Shown: positions 1-28,800 of the stretch, piece by piece
How the letters are laid out: the number at the start of each line of letters is the position of its first letter
How positions within the stretch are numbered: the first letter of the stretch is position 1
Origin: Metaphire vulgaris
Taxonomy: Eukaryota > Annelida > Clitellata > Crassiclitellata > Megascolecidae
Length of the DNA stretch: 64,000 nucleotides
Direction: 5' to 3'
NCBI GenBank assembly: GCA_018105865.1
Contig: CM030866.1
Location: 6,141,451 to 6,205,450, forward strand
Notes under the pieces: model-generated
The model's input: only the letters and a program-made list of their open reading frames with translations
Told to the model about the DNA's origin: nothing
Databases searched by the model: none
Made by a program: the position numbers and the translations under genes

Positions 1-1172
1 ATATATACTAGATACAAATTTGTGCACTTTAGATGGTTATGTTTAAGGGAAAAAACTCGGTCAAGTCTGTTTTTGTTATATTTGTATGTTGAACATGGTA
101 AAGGGACATTTTTCATTTCTGTTGTGACAAGTTGTGTTGGACTGTGAACCATCAGTCATATGAACTAGTCATAAATTTTCACTATGGTAGCAGATTCCAT
201 TGGGCTAGAAAAGATCTTAAAAATTCCAGTTGTTAAGAACTACCCTATTTGAGTTTGAATTGACTGTTGGCTTAGCATGTGAAAATTTATGCTCATAAGT
301 CTGTAATAGACTTATTTAAAAATTGCTTCAAGTTTTATGTGCATGTTTGCATAATGACTGCTGTTAGGCAAAAACTGTGAAATTGCTAAACAGTACACAC
401 ATTGAATTATTTGAATGAAAACGTTTTGCTTTTGATATTTAAAATTATCACTGGAGCAGCAATAATAAATTATATAATTTATTACTAATAATAGTATTAT
501 TATTGCTTTAAATAAATACATGGATAAATAAATGATTATTTAAATAAATATCATAAATTTGTTTAAATAATTCATTAAAGGTGTGTTTGGGTTACATTTT
601 CATTGTTATCATAGCTGACCAGGCTGTTGACAAGACAGTATGATCCTGGTTTGGTTGCATCAGTCTTTCTCATGATGAGTAATAACACTAGCAATCAGAG
701 TTTTTACAAATATTTGTGCCTGTAAATCAAGCACTAATTGAGCACCAATCAATTACTCAATGGTTGCTGAGATGTCTTGGATATGATGATGACTAATTGA
801 ATGTTTGGGTAGAATAATGAGTTAAATGCAGTTACCACCTTAATGGTGAGATTATCAATTGAAGGACCCAGAGGAATAAGGAAGTAAATCCAGTTACCCC
901 CTTAGTGGTGAAAATATCAGTTGAAGGGTCCGGTTAAATAAGGAAGTAAATGCAGTTACCCCTCTTAAAGTTATTGATACTTAAACCATTGGGGGTCGGA
1001 GTCGGATACAGTTACCTCCTTATTCCACCCAACCATTCAATTAATTATATATGCCAAGTAGGCCGAAATAATGTTCATAGTTTATCTGCTTTTATATGCC
1101 TTTAAAATCTTGCACATTGATTCCATAATTTGTTATCGTTACCTTAATATTGCCTTCATTGGTATTTTGCAG
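1..1172 (+). other. NAPRT intron sequence (5' exons outside window)
   Basis: This stretch ends at a good 3' splice site (pyrimidine-rich tract, then CAG at about 1170-1172) that opens the first visible NAPRT exon, so it is intronic. It is AT-rich. It holds an inverted-repeat element at 795-1042, annotated separately, and no coding sequence that I can support. Confidence 0.7.
795..1042. mobile_element. Terminal-inverted-repeat element, ~250 bp, unclassified
   Basis: The left end (AATTGAATGTTTGGGTAGAA) and the right end are imperfect reverse complements of each other over about 28 bases. Inside are two imperfect tandem units of about 70 bp that share a CAGTTACC(A/C)CCTTA(A/G)TGGTGA core, at about 831 and 891. 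A third CAGTTACC lies near the right end. It looks like a MITE. No clear target-site duplication was seen. Confidence 0.5.
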
Positions 1173-17285
<16,113 letters not shown>

Positions 17286-17713
17286 CATCACTCGTGATGC
17301 AAAAGGTGCGTGAAAGCTCATATGAGTTCCAGTCATTACTGCTCAGTTGTTGATTTTTGGTTCTTCATTAAAGTGTTACTTTCACTTGAGCTGCCATGTC
17401 AGGTTGTTTGCATTTTAAAAGTACTGTTGATTTGCTTACTTGTTTGCCTTCTTATTTGTAACTTATTTTATGTATGATGTGGACTATATATAATCATCCC
17501 TTTTTTACACGAGTGATCAAATTTCTATTGATATTACTTGTTTGTCAGTTTATTTCTTATTTTGTGCATGCAACTGTGAATTTTTGTTCTTTAAGATATA
17601 AATGAAATCATTTTATGGGTTCCCATAATAAGATTCAAATTTTCTGGATTTAGCTTTATTACAAAACCTGCTGATAACCTCTTAGATGACGATGTTGAAT
17701 GTTGATTTACACT

Positions 17714-17902
17714 AAGTGTTTTATCCAGACTCCAGGCCTTTGGGGGGGGGGGGGAATTGACTTGGCTTGGAGGGGAAGAGGCACAGTTCATTGCAAAAAG
17801 TTTTTTAGTGCTGCAATTTTGGGTGGGGCGAATTTTGAGTGGGTTTTTTTGGGGAGGGGAGGGGAGGAATCTCCCCTCTTAACAGGCCTGTATAAGACAC
17901 TG
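17714..17902. mobile_element. Degenerate MITE (group E)
   Basis: AGTGTTTTATCCAGACTCCA at the left and GGCCTGTATAAGACACTG at the right are inverted repeats. The partner 21517-21675 has the same ends and interior. No convincing target duplication remains. Confidence 0.55.
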
Positions 17903-18204
17903 GTTGCACTCTTCATATGTGATTGATATAATCTAGTTTCATTTGACTTTTATTAAATTTGTCTAGTCATATAGGTATAATATGAACAGTACGTATTGTG
18001 AGTTTTCAAGTCAATACCCGTACTCAGAAGTTAAACTGTTACTGTAATTGATAATAATGGCATCTAATGAACTTTTCATTGAAGAAAACTTATATTTTAA
18101 GTTGTTTGGTTTAAATGCTGCAAAAGGCTTTTATGAGATTTTTTAGTAAATACAATTTGCCGATATTGGCCAGTACTGATACATATAAGAGGAAGGGGTC
18201 TGGA

Positions 18205-18366
18205 CAGGGTTATTTCTAGGATTATCAATTTGGGGGTGTTGATATTTTCTGGGGGTGCCCTGCCGAAAAAGTCTGACAAGCAAAAAGAGTCAACCGGCTG
18301 TCAGATTGGGGTGTTGGTCTCAGGTTGGGGGTTGTTGGGGGTGTTAGGGGTGTAAAAATACCTCTG
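18205..18366. mobile_element. hAT-like MITE with perfect 8-bp TSD (group C)
   Basis: Starts CAGGGTTATTTCTAGGATTA and ends GGGTGTAAAAATACCTCTG. The exact flanking 8-bp repeat is GGTCTGGA (18197-18204 and 18367-18374). It contains CTGACAAGCAAAAAGAGTC. The sister copy is at 63003-63253. Confidence 0.8.
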
Positions 18367-18402
18367 GGTCTGGACCACTTCGGATTTTGAACTGGGTTAA
18401 TG

Positions 18403-18660
18403 GGCTACAAGATGATGTTTATACATGGTTTTAAAGTATTGTGTATTGGAATTGATGAATAAGTATTTATTATTATTGTTATTATCACCATTATTTTAAT
18501 CACTTGAGCTCAATTTTATAAGATTTTCATTATTTTGACTTGGGCTGATGTAGTTTACAGTAATAGTACCTGTCTGTAATTAATGTACTTCAACATTGTT
18601 ATTTGTATTTTAAACCTGTGAGATGTTTTTACTGCTGGATTAAACAATGCAGCGTGCAAT
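18403..18660. repeat. Dispersed duplication, copy 1 (partner 20838-21180)
   Basis: A run from CTACAAGATGATGTTTATAC through GGAATTGATGAATAAGT and GACTTGGGCTGATGTAGTTT to TTAAACAATGCAG recurs about 2.4 kb downstream. The partner carries a longer (ATT)n in the middle. Confidence 0.8.
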
Positions 18661-18861
18661 GTCAGTAACGGTTAAATTGTGTCAAGGAGCATTGGTGGGA
18701 CTGACCAGTTTGCCAACTTGCCCGATGGCAAGTGGGCCTCTTAGTAAATATAATTGGCCTCAGGCTATGTGTGAATGTAATGTTAAAACAGGGCTGGATG
18801 AAATGTTGGATAAGGGAATGCTTGGGAAACGGAATTATGTTATTCTCTTGTTAATGTTAAT

Positions 18862-19130
18862 GTTGATGGCACATTATAGCAGCACAAGGGGCCACACATG
18901 CAAATTGTTTAAGCAGAGGGTGGGTCCAAGAAAGAAGACTTTTTTAGTGCAAGGGTTGTGGACAAATGGAACAGTTTGGACGAGGTGGGAGTGACAGTTG
19001 AAACAGTAAACAGGTTCAAAGGTTATCTTGGAAAACTAGGTTATTGAATGCAGATGGTTACATCAGTGGTTTTCACACAGGCTTACTTAGCCTCCTAAAC
19101 CACTTAAAATCACGTTATTATTATAATGTT
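18862..19130 (+). mobile_element. CR1-like LINE C-terminal fragment and 3' tail
   Basis: Encodes HYSSTRGHTCKLFKQRV then GPRKKTFLVQGLW, with a frame break before the DEVGVTVET equivalent. Its 3' tail is AGTGGTTTTCACACAGG...CCTCCTAAACCACTTAAA and then ATTATTATAA. This tail resembles the 3' part of SINE family B. Confidence 0.75.
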
Positions 19131-20069
19131 TATTGGAGTGGATACTAGACTGGGTGGCCCAGGGAGGGACTTTTTTGTCTCCTGCGGCCAATATTTTCAG
19201 ACCCTTTTACTGCCACTGTTAGGGAGTGATTTGCTGACTAAGCTTATTTATTAATGAAATCATGCATTTCAAATTTTATAACATTGTATGAGATTGGTAA
19301 AACATTTGATAAGAAATATAACAAATCAATATTTTAATATGAAATTTAAATATGAAAATTCTGAATACAACATTTTGCAATTCTGCAAGAGCAAATATTT
19401 GAACATATGCACTTAAAATTAACTGGTTGTTTGCTGTGTTCGAAAGAGTTGTTCCTGTCTTTCAAAGTCCCGATTTTTAAATCTGTTATTTTTAATTCAA
19501 TATGTTGCCGTCTGTTGAAAGTTCCTGTTCTTGTGAATATTTTATAAAGTTTTTTTTTCACAGAATTTTTGTCTGTGTTTATCATGTCCAGGGGCATAGC
19601 AATGGGGGGGTATGTCGGTATATATACCCCCAAAATCAATCTACTTTAAAGTTTTTATGTGATTTATATGTGGTTATGTGTGACTTATATGGTTTATGTG
19701 GTTTATAGATAAGATTTAGACCCTCCCAAAAATATTTATACCCCCAAATCAAATTCCTGGCTAACCTCTGATCATGTTTGAGCTCTCTTACCAAGTAGCA
19801 TTGAAGTTTATACCCGCTTTTTGTAGCCTTTTACTGATATTCAGTGTTTATTGCCTGCACTTTTTATTAGTTTATTCTCGTTTGCATTGTAAATATGTTT
19901 TTGCATAAGTAATGTACGATTCGTAAGATTGCATGAATTTACCACCCTTTCTGGAAGTTGATCAATTATCAATTTATTGCTGTAAATTATGAATCAGACT
20001 GACTGTTTGATATTTTTGTGTCTTTTAATTGGACAACAGTAAAAATATTAGTGACCTCAAGCATAGTTT

Positions 20070-20487
20070 GGGACCGTCCATAAAGTGCGTCATTCTCGAG
20101 GGCGTCTAAGAAAGTGTGGCAGTTTGTGAGGTCACACTTTCAGTCTAAATAAAGTCTTAAACATACCTGATAGGAGGCATAGTAAAAGTGTTTGAGAGAG
20201 GACATTTTTTGTTCAATGACACTTTTTTGCCCGAGATACATAAAATTTTAGGTCTCAGTAATTTTTTTTTATTGATTATTATCATTGCCGGAAGTTGAAT
20301 ATAAGTTTCACTGCTGAAAGTTGAATGAGAAACTCTAATATATTAAATAGAAAACCTGTGTGACGTAATTTATGGGTGACAATTTAAGGAGGGGTCCAAG
20401 TTTTTTTACATACTTTGTTGTGAACAGGGGAGGGAGATCAAAAACTGAATTTTAAAAAAATAGATAACGTACTTTATGGACGGCCCC
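20070..20487. mobile_element. TIR element ~418 bp (GGGRCCGTCCATAAAGT ends)
   Basis: GGGACCGTCCATAAAGTGCG at the left and ACGTACTTTATGGACGGCCC at the right are inverted repeats of about 22 bases. A TTT is present on both sides. A MITE of unassigned superfamily, without coding capacity. Confidence 0.7.
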
Positions 20488-20837
20488 TTTGCTGGATACT
20501 GTAGCTATTGCAACAGAGCCTTGCAGTTACAGGATCTTGATTAGCTTACTTTCATAGTGACTATTTCTATTCACCAAAGTTTCAGAGAATGGAATTCTTG
20601 AATATTCTCTGTTGTCTCAACTTTAGAGTCACAATTGTATGATTATTAATCTGTGGTTGTTTGTCATGATTCAAATATAGTATTAAAGTGAGTGTAATTT
20701 TGTTGTCTAATTTTTATATCATTTTGGGAAAATTTGCATTGTTTAAAAAAATTGAACATTACGGGCATTGTTTAGTCATTCAAAATATCCTTATTTAAAT
20801 ATTTGTTAGCTTCTAGTTGGTATTTGTTAAGGGTAGG

Positions 20838-20899
20838 TCTACAAGATGATATTTATGCATGGTTAAAATATTATGTACTGGAATTGATGAATAAGTGCA

Positions 20900-20964
<65 letters not shown>

Positions 20965-21180
20965 ACTGTAGCCTACATAATTGTTATTGATAATACATTA
21001 TTGTTATTATCACCATTATTATAATCACTCTAGCCCTATTTTATAAGATTTTCATTTTTTTGACTTGGGCTGATGTAGTTTACAGCAACAGTACCTGTAA
21101 TTGGTGTACATCAACATTGTTATTTGTATTTTAAACCTATGAGATGGTTTTACTGCAGAATTAAATAATGCAGCATACAA
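20838..21180. repeat. Dispersed duplication, copy 2 (partner 18403-18660)
   Basis: See copy 1. This one has (ATT)n at 20900-20962 in its middle and ends at TTAAATAATGCAGCATACAA. Confidence 0.8.
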
Positions 21181-21226
21181 TGGTCAGAGCAAACAAAGTA
21201 TTTTGTACACTACCATGTATGGCTCT

Positions 21227-21349
21227 CAGTGTTTATTCTAGCCCCCTTGACATTGGGGAGGGATTTTGAAATGTTTGGGGACAAGGTTTCTTGAATTTCC
21301 ACACGTTTGGGATTGATTTTTTTCATTTTGATACCAAAAATAAACACTG
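21227..21349. mobile_element. hAT-like MITE with perfect 8-bp TSD (group A')
   Basis: Begins CAGTGTTTATTCTAGCC and ends AAAAATAAACACTG. Flanked exactly by ATGGCTCT (21219-21226 and 21350-21357). Related to 62254-62548 and to a left end at 59721. Confidence 0.82.
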
Positions 21350-21516
21350 ATGGCTCTGATGTTGCTATCAGGAAAATTTTCATTGTGATACCAAAAATCA
21401 GGAAAACAGTATGCAAAGTGTGAGAACAATAAGCCTTATACTGTAAGTCATGTAATGTAATGTAGGCCTACTAAGGATACTCCTGAACAGAACAAAAGTT
21501 AAGATAAGGGAAAGAG

Positions 21517-21675
21517 CAGTGTTTTATCCAGACTCCAGGCATTTGGTGGGGAATCGACTTGGTTGGAGAGGAAGAGACAGTTCAATGTAAAAATTTGTCA
21601 GTGCTGGGATTTTGAGGGGAGATTTTTGTGGTTTGTGTGAGAAATCAACCCCTAACAGGCCTGGATAAAACACAG
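21517..21675. mobile_element. MITE (group E)
   Basis: CAGTGTTTTATCCAGACTCC to GGCCTGGATAAAACACAG, an inverted repeat. It is followed by a (GA)n tract at 21684-21741. Confidence 0.6.
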
Positions 21676-21683
21676 AGAGATAG

Positions 21684-21689
21684 AGAGAC

Positions 21690-21741
<52 letters not shown>
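21684..21741. repeat. (GA)n microsatellite
   Basis: About 58 bases of nearly pure GA in the intergenic region. Confidence 0.95.
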
Positions 21742-21744
<3 letters not shown>

Positions 21745-22399
21745 TATCATAGGAGAAATACAGTTTTACAGAAAGCAATGGATTTATAAATGCAGTATTC
21801 ATATTAAAGATGATTAGTGAAAGATATGTTGAGGTGCAAGTAAGATTTATACTTGGGCCTATGTCTCATATCATGAGAAAGTTGTTGAAGGCGTGAAGCA
21901 CAGAGAGCCTTTTCAACTGTCTGGATAATAACATAATAATAATAATGATGGAAAGGATATAAAGATATCTATATAATAGACCCTAGATATTCCAAGACCT
22001 GTACTGGAATCACCGAATCAGGAGGCAGCGATATGATTTGAAATGGAAATTAGGATAATGGATTCAAATTTTAAAAGATGACAGGCAGGATTGTGTTCTA
22101 TCATAAGATTTCTACAACATATAGGCCTATAGAGAAGGGGCTGTCCATTAATTATGTCAACAATTTTTGGGCAGTTTTTGACCCCTCCCTCTTGTCAACA
22201 TCTGTCAACTTTCAGTGACCCCATATTAATTATCAAAAACTTCCGTGTTGACCTGGATGTTATAATAAAATATAAAATAATATAACAGGGTTTAAAGTGA
22301 GGAGTGATGGTGCTGGAGTATGGAACCTGTTGTTGGACAGAACACATGAAGAAGAAAAGTGGTTTAGGACTTTTAGGAGAGTCTTTTGTGAGAACCACC

Positions 22400-22470
22400 A
22401 TGTTAGTCGGATTGGATTTGATACGCCGTCGGCTGATGCCGTGGGCACTGTGATAGTGGCGCCATAAAAG

Positions 22471-22502
<32 letters not shown>

Positions 22503-22505
22503 CTA
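22400..22505 (+). mobile_element. LINE 3' tail with (GATT)n
   Basis: GGATTTGATACGCCGTCGGC, TGATGCCGTGGGCACTGTGA, GTGGCGCCATAAAAGC and then TTGATTGATTGATTGATTGA. It matches the end of the LINE at 58200-58975. It lies about 170 bases upstream of the TMEM214 start codon. Confidence 0.75.
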
Positions 22506-22627
22506 AGTGGGTGCTGTGACCTGTTGTCTGTCACTCGACTCACTCCTGTGTTGTGTGCGTGTGAGGACTGAGGAGTGATTTGCGTGTTGTGTTGCAATCG
22601 TAATGCGTTGAGATCTCTATGCTTCGT

Positions 22628-22637
22628 CTTCCGGAAG
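22628..22637. promoter_or_regulatory. Palindromic ETS-type site upstream of TMEM214
   Basis: CTTCCGGAAG, a palindrome holding the ETS-family core GGAA on both strands, 39 bases before the TMEM214 ATG in a locally GC-richer segment. ETS sites at the start of housekeeping genes are common in animals. Function here is inferred. Confidence 0.5.
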
Positions 22638-22675
22638 TTGCAGTCAAATTGCTGACTTGTGCGTTGAAACTGAAC

Positions 22676-22822
22676 ATGGCGGCTACAACTAACGGCGGCT
22701 GGGCGGTAGTCGGATCGAAGAAAGGCAAGCCTCAGACGGGGACGGCGGCGGTCAAAGCGCCCCGCAGTCGAAGGCGGCGAAGAAGAAGACCGCCGAGTCG
22801 ATGCCGAAGATCATTCCCATGC
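22676..22822 (+). CDS. TMEM214: TMEM214 exon 1 with apparent frame break
   Basis: The ATG frame reads [18 protein letters not shown], which fits the TMEM214 N terminus. The 3' half reads best in another frame ([17 protein letters not shown]), and only that frame joins exon 2 ([13 protein letters not shown]) through the donor at 22823. The ATG at 22676 and the in-frame ATG at 22801 are 125 bases apart, which is not a multiple of three. Continuing the first frame runs into TGA just inside exon 2. Possible causes are a base error near 22726-22745, an unseen micro-intron, a real frameshift allele, or a start at 22801. Confidence 0.7.
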
Positions 22823-25793
22823 GTAGGTGGCTTTCGCCAATGTTATTTTGTAGCGCCGTCGCTTCTCTGACGCGTGGACGATGTTGAACAGATGTCAGTG
22901 GACTATTTTAATCAGAGCTGATCATCGGGGGCTTATATAGCGTCACTTGGTAATGTAAAGAAGCATCAACCGTATGCATATTGTATAAGCATCAAGTTCA
23001 AATCGAGGACAACCGATCTATGGTGGATAAACTGGATTGATAGATTGGGTTTGAGGTGGCATGTAAAATTTGATAAAGAATTTGCAGTCTGGTCTGGTCT
23101 GGTACTAGCTCCTCTCTGAGCACACGAATCACGGGTTCGAGCCCTGCCCAGGACATGATTTGTGCTAGACGAATTTATGACATTGAACCAACATGAAATT
23201 TATATTCAATGATGGACATATTTTTGTAAAAATGATACTTGGCTATCACTTAAACACTTGACAGTTTTAGGGGAGTTTTGTAATATAGTATTGATTGGAA
23301 ATTGAGTTTATTGTGGTTATAATTATGATGATCTAAAAGCTGTTAATCTTATTGTAATCATCTGCTTATTATTAGAAAATACTTAAACATGGTTTTGAAC
23401 TTTAAATCAAATCGTCTAAACATGTTTTGGCTGTTAAACTTTGCATTTGTTAACATTGTTTCATCTGGTTTTTTAATTTTGAACTTTGCATTTTGCATGC
23501 TGGTTTTTAATTCACCTGTTTATTAATTTCTTATAATTGCATTCTGGCCGAGAGAAAAATCTGTGACATGTTTTCTTTTTTATGGTGTTTTAAGAACAAT
23601 TTTGAGTTTCAATTTTAGACTTTTGCATTGTGGAATAAAAGTAACTGGAAATTATTATTATTATCATCATCATCATCATCATCATCATGACGATTTATAT
23701 AGCACTGTAACATGGTTAAAAACCAAAATCAAAAGCGCTTTGACAATGCTGACATGTCAATGATGGTTGGAAGGTGGCGATGTTAACAATCCACTCGGAT
23801 GGTAGAAGGATCGCGCTAATTATTATATATTATGATGTGCCATGCATAACATGGAAGATTTCAAGATTGAATGGTTATAGTAGTCACATACTCAAGCCTG
23901 AGCGTCAGGTCTGACACCAATCTCCTGTTTCAGTGGCAAACAGTGACATGAGTGGCAAGCAGTGACACAGGTGGCTTACAGCAACAATCTGCAGTTATTT
24001 GCCATTTTGACTCAAAAATGTTGTGTCTGCAGGTTTACAATGACATTCATTTATCTACCATAGACTATGAACAGCCAAGTTGGCAGCAGGCCAGTATGAC
24101 TCAATCTCATGAGAGTGACCCACTGAAACATCAAGACACCACATTGCTACTTAATTTTTGGTCTTCTAATGGGAACTGGTACAGTGGAACCCGCTTAATT
24201 GCATAGGTGCCGTGCAAGCCTTGCTTATGCGATTAACTGGGCTATGCCAATAGCCTGGATGTCCGATAATTAATTGTACGCACAAAACACTGGATCGGGT
24301 TTTTATGTTGTTATGCGATTATGCGGGTTATGCAATTAAGCGATATGCGATTAAGTGGGATCCACTGTAATACAACGCGTGTTTCAAGGTCTGGTTTCTG
24401 TTTATTTCAGTTCCTATGAAGGAATCACCGACGATTTACGATGCATTCATTGAAGAGGAAGAGCGGGAAGAAAAGAGAATGGAACTGGAGAAAGAAGGAA
24501 AGGGTGGATTGGGAGGCAATAAGAAGCAGGTTGGACCCGGTGTAAAGAAATTGGGCGCAGACAGGAAGAGAGAACCTCCAACTCTGGACAATACCGTGCC
24601 TGAGGTGAGCCTGTTGTAGGATTTATTCATGTAAATAACTAAGCTGTGTGTGTCTTTGATAAGCATTTTTTGTGAACCGCTAAATGTTTTAAAGAGTAAA
24701 AAATTGTCTTGTTGTTTTCTGTCTTATGACAGAAGAAATTTAAAATTTTATCCACAATGCTTTGGTTTGTCATATGGTGGTTTGTCATATGGCTGGATAT
24801 AAAACTTCTTGCATATTATTCAGATTTGTTTGTTTTTATGTATATTAATAATTGTAGCAAATTAGCAAATTTTATGCATGTTAATTGTAGCCAATTAGAG
24901 ATGAAAAGGCCAAGGATGAATACATGTTCTTTTTTAGATCTACCAAAAATCACTGTAGAGCACAAAAAATAGTGTCTGCACGGATTTTTGTCCTCAATGT
25001 TGGGACTTTCTATTTCGATTACTAGGGAAAGGTGGTGACCTTGGATCACAGAACCAGTAGAAAGATAGAGCGCCAATAGTGATGATGATGATGGTAGTGG
25101 TGGTGGTGGTGATGACAACAGTGGCGGCTCCACCGGGGGCCCGTGCTCCCCCCTATTGAGTGCCTGGCCCTCCAGTGGCTCCCCCTGTTGGGACCCTATA
25201 CTTAATACTACATACCTAACAACAAATGGTTGCCCCCCCATGATTAGAAGTTGCCACCCTAACGGTCCCCCACTTGCCAAATCCTGGAGCCACCACTGGA
25301 TGACAATGGCGATGGTGATGAAGATTTCGTGCTTAATTATTAATATTTGCTGTATTACTAAGTGAGTTGTCAAAAAAATTCCCATTGAATGCAATATTTG
25401 CTGCAGTTGGAAGAGGAAGAACTGAGGAAGATCCTGGATTTAACAAAGATGGCGTTTCCTGCCAATCCTGACATTTGGCTGAAGGATCTAGCGTCTGGAT
25501 TGAATATAAGTCTTGACAAGATTCCAGACATTGGTCCAATTTATGAGGGTAAACCAATGGGTAAGGAAAAATAATATGCATATTAACCTCTTCACTGCCG
25601 TATGCCATATGGCACACCTCATAGCAGCATAATGATCAATAGCAATGCTGGCAGTGATGGGTTAACCTTTTCACTGCCGTTATGGTGTTATAAAGGCTTA
25701 CATCATGAGCCTTTATGATGTATGTAATGTAATAGAATATTTATATTACACCTCTTAAGATTTAGAATCACCCTGGAGTGTTTCCACTGAAAA

Positions 25794-25838
<45 letters not shown>

Positions 25839-28800
25839 CATGTGTGTGCATGTGTGTGTGTGTGTGTGTGTGTGTATGCATATATATAGGATATAGTTTT
25901 TGGCAAGTTTTATGATGAGCTTATTTTGTAATGAACCTGTAGTTATAGGAATAACGTACTATATTTAAGCTATGACTATTGCGTGACTGTGCTGTTGATC
26001 TTTGCAAATGCCATTTATTGATGCCAAATGTATTAATTGCTTGGATGGTGCTATATAATTTTCCAGTTTGGCTCATCAGTTTTGATTGTCTTGAATGTTA
26101 GATTACCCAATGTGTCTCTTGCCATCGGATGTTCACGGCCTACTGCTACAGACGATCTCAGAGGCCCAGAAGATGTCGCCATCCACACTGGAATCGTCTC
26201 TGGATTACTGCGTTGACTCAATTCTGAACGATATGAATAAAGGTTCAGGTTTCATCTTTATTTAAATTTTTGCATAGAATATTTATTTATTCATTTATTT
26301 TTTATTGACAATTTATATAGTGCAGTAGACAAGGCTAAGGCCTACAACAAGAGCACTTAACATGTCATGAAGATCACAGTCGATCTTCGTACAAGCACCG
26401 TTAGATAATCGGGACAGAGTGGATTGTGTAAAGCTCGATACGTAAGCCAACAGCGCTTGCAGATAATGCACTGTGGAACATGCAGAATTGTTATTATATT
26501 ATTATTATCAGGCCTTTTTTCAGTGGGAACGCATGGGAACAGCGTTCTCACCTTTTTTTGTCATATTGTATATATAATTATGGATATATAATAATGCATT
26601 TGGGAACGTACATGTATGGTATTCCCAAACCCGTTTTTGTTGAAGAGTAAAAAAGGATGAGTTCCCAAACCTTTTTTCCTAGAAAAAAGCCCTGATTATT
26701 ATTATTACTATTACTATTACTACTACTGTTGCCTTTTTTCTCATGATTGGTTGATCGTTTCATTTTCAGGTCTTGCTTTGCCTTTCTAATTATTTTGTAA
26801 TCCATGTTTTATGTCTTCCAGGCATCACATCTCATGGCCATCGATTATTCGTTCAAATGCTGCTCATCCACAGACCAGAAACTGCAATAAAATCCCTGGA
26901 GAAGGTAGGTGTAGGTTTTTATACTGCGGTCTTGCGATGTGTTTCAGGCCATTTTATTTTCAAGTTTCTGTGGTTCATGTTGTTAATAGTTCATGCGGTT
27001 AATAGTTCATGCAGTTAATAGTTCATATGATTAATAGTTCAGGTGGTTAATAGTTCATGTGGTTAATAGTTCATATGGTTATTAGTTCATGTGGTTAATA
27101 GTTCATGTGGTTAATAGTTCATATGGTTAATAGTTCATGTGGTTAATAGTTTATGTGGTTAATAGTTCATTTGGTTTATAGTTCATGTGGTATAGTTTTG
27201 TAGTGCATATTATTTTCAGTATATACTCACACCTACCATAGTTAATGTCTTATTTGGGGAATGGGGCAAACTGGCCTTGTAATGGCATGGAAAAGGGTCC
27301 AGGGACCCTTGTGGGTAAATATCAAATGCGGATATCTTTGGAGCCCCATGCCAATTTTGTTACCACTCTGCTCTCTTCCCGCCCCAACATATTTAGCATG
27401 CATCTTTCATGTATCTGCAATGTCTAGATACAGAATCTGATGAGAAGATATTCTTGTTTTGTAGTACCTGGCATTACTTCAAAAGAGTCAGTCGAGGCCC
27501 GTGAGAAGTTTGTCTATAATGTGGATCATCGGTCAGGCGGGTCATAGCAGCTTGGCAAACGGTTTGAAAGGTGAGGAGAATAAATTGATCATGCAGGGCA
27601 TTCATGACTAATTTTTATGCTGGTGGCTTTTCTGTTTTATTATAATCCTTCAATTTTGAAATAGTAATGGCTTTATTTTGCTGACTTTCACGGGATTTCG
27701 ACTTAACTTGAAAGAAATGAAAAAAGAAGATCATTGTTTAAAGTCTTCGTGAAATTGAGAATCACTTACTAAAAGGCCAATCCTGTCATCACCTAATCTT
27801 GGACAATGCATTTGTTTTAAGTTTAATTATACTTATTAACTTACAATACACACATATTGCACACATATATATGTAATATTACTTATTTTACAAGCTAAAT
27901 AGTCCTTACAGCTAATTTACTATACATTTATGTGTGTGTGCTTGCATGCTTTGCCTGTTTCTGCATTTTTGTAGTTTACGTTTTGTGGATGGAAATGTGT
28001 TGTTAATTCTGTTTTTAATGGTGCTTTCGGGTTGGTTGAATATTGCATGGAATTTCTGTTAAATTTGCAGTTTGGCTGACGCTAATGTTGCCAATGCTTT
28101 CCGTTAGACATCTTGCAGCCTATGCAGTGGATTACTTGGAGGAGCTATTTGGGTAACGACACAAAGGATTATTTTCTTAAATTTGTTTGACTGACAATAA
28201 ATACTTAGTAGTAGCATTTTATCGGAAATGTTGATTGAAGTAAATAAGAGCATTGGAAGTTGTTTTATTTGTCACTGAGTCCACTTGTATTCGTTATCTA
28301 ATCTTTGAAAATTTAGTTTCTTTTTCATTATCTTTAGCATCAATAAAGTTACACTTTGACATTCCTTATGTATCCAAGTATTCTGAATGTGCCATGGACA
28401 GCAGTTTTTCCAACAAATGTTTTACAGGAACTTAGACTATATTGGCAATTTTGTGTCAGAACGTACTAACATAACCTACACTGTTTGCACTTGTGCTGTT
28501 GCATTGCGCTAAATGCTAACGATCAAGCAATCTGTCTCGAGACACCTCTTTCCGCATCCATCCGTCTATCCATCCATCCATCCATCCATCCATCCATCCA
28601 TCCATCCATCCATACATTAGCATGATTTAAAGTGGCTTAGAAGGCATTACTGCCTGTGTGAAAGCCACTAGGGGCACTGACGGGGCTTGAACCCGCTCTG
28701 TCAGCCTGACGCTCCAGCACGTAACCCACTCTGCCATCTTCCGTCCCATACATACATACATACATACATCCATACATGCATGCATGCATGCATACATACA

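Larger units (their letters stand above)
17286..22600. other. Intergenic region NAPRT-TMEM214
   Basis: No gene was recognised. It starts with the NAPRT 3' UTR; an ATTAAA at 17367-17372 is a possible poly(A) signal. It then holds MITEs at 17714-17902, 18205-18366, 20070-20487, 21227-21349 and 21517-21675, a LINE fragment at 18862-19130, a dispersed duplication (18403-18660 and 20838-21180), (ATT)n at 20900-20962, (GA)n at 21684-21741 and a LINE tail at 22400-22500. Confidence 0.7.

Noticed and set aside
26977..27190. Possible CRISPR-like array
   Set aside because: A 16-bp tandem repeat without unique spacers, inside an animal intron. It is a minisatellite; the same holds for 49920-50095 and 52785-52975.
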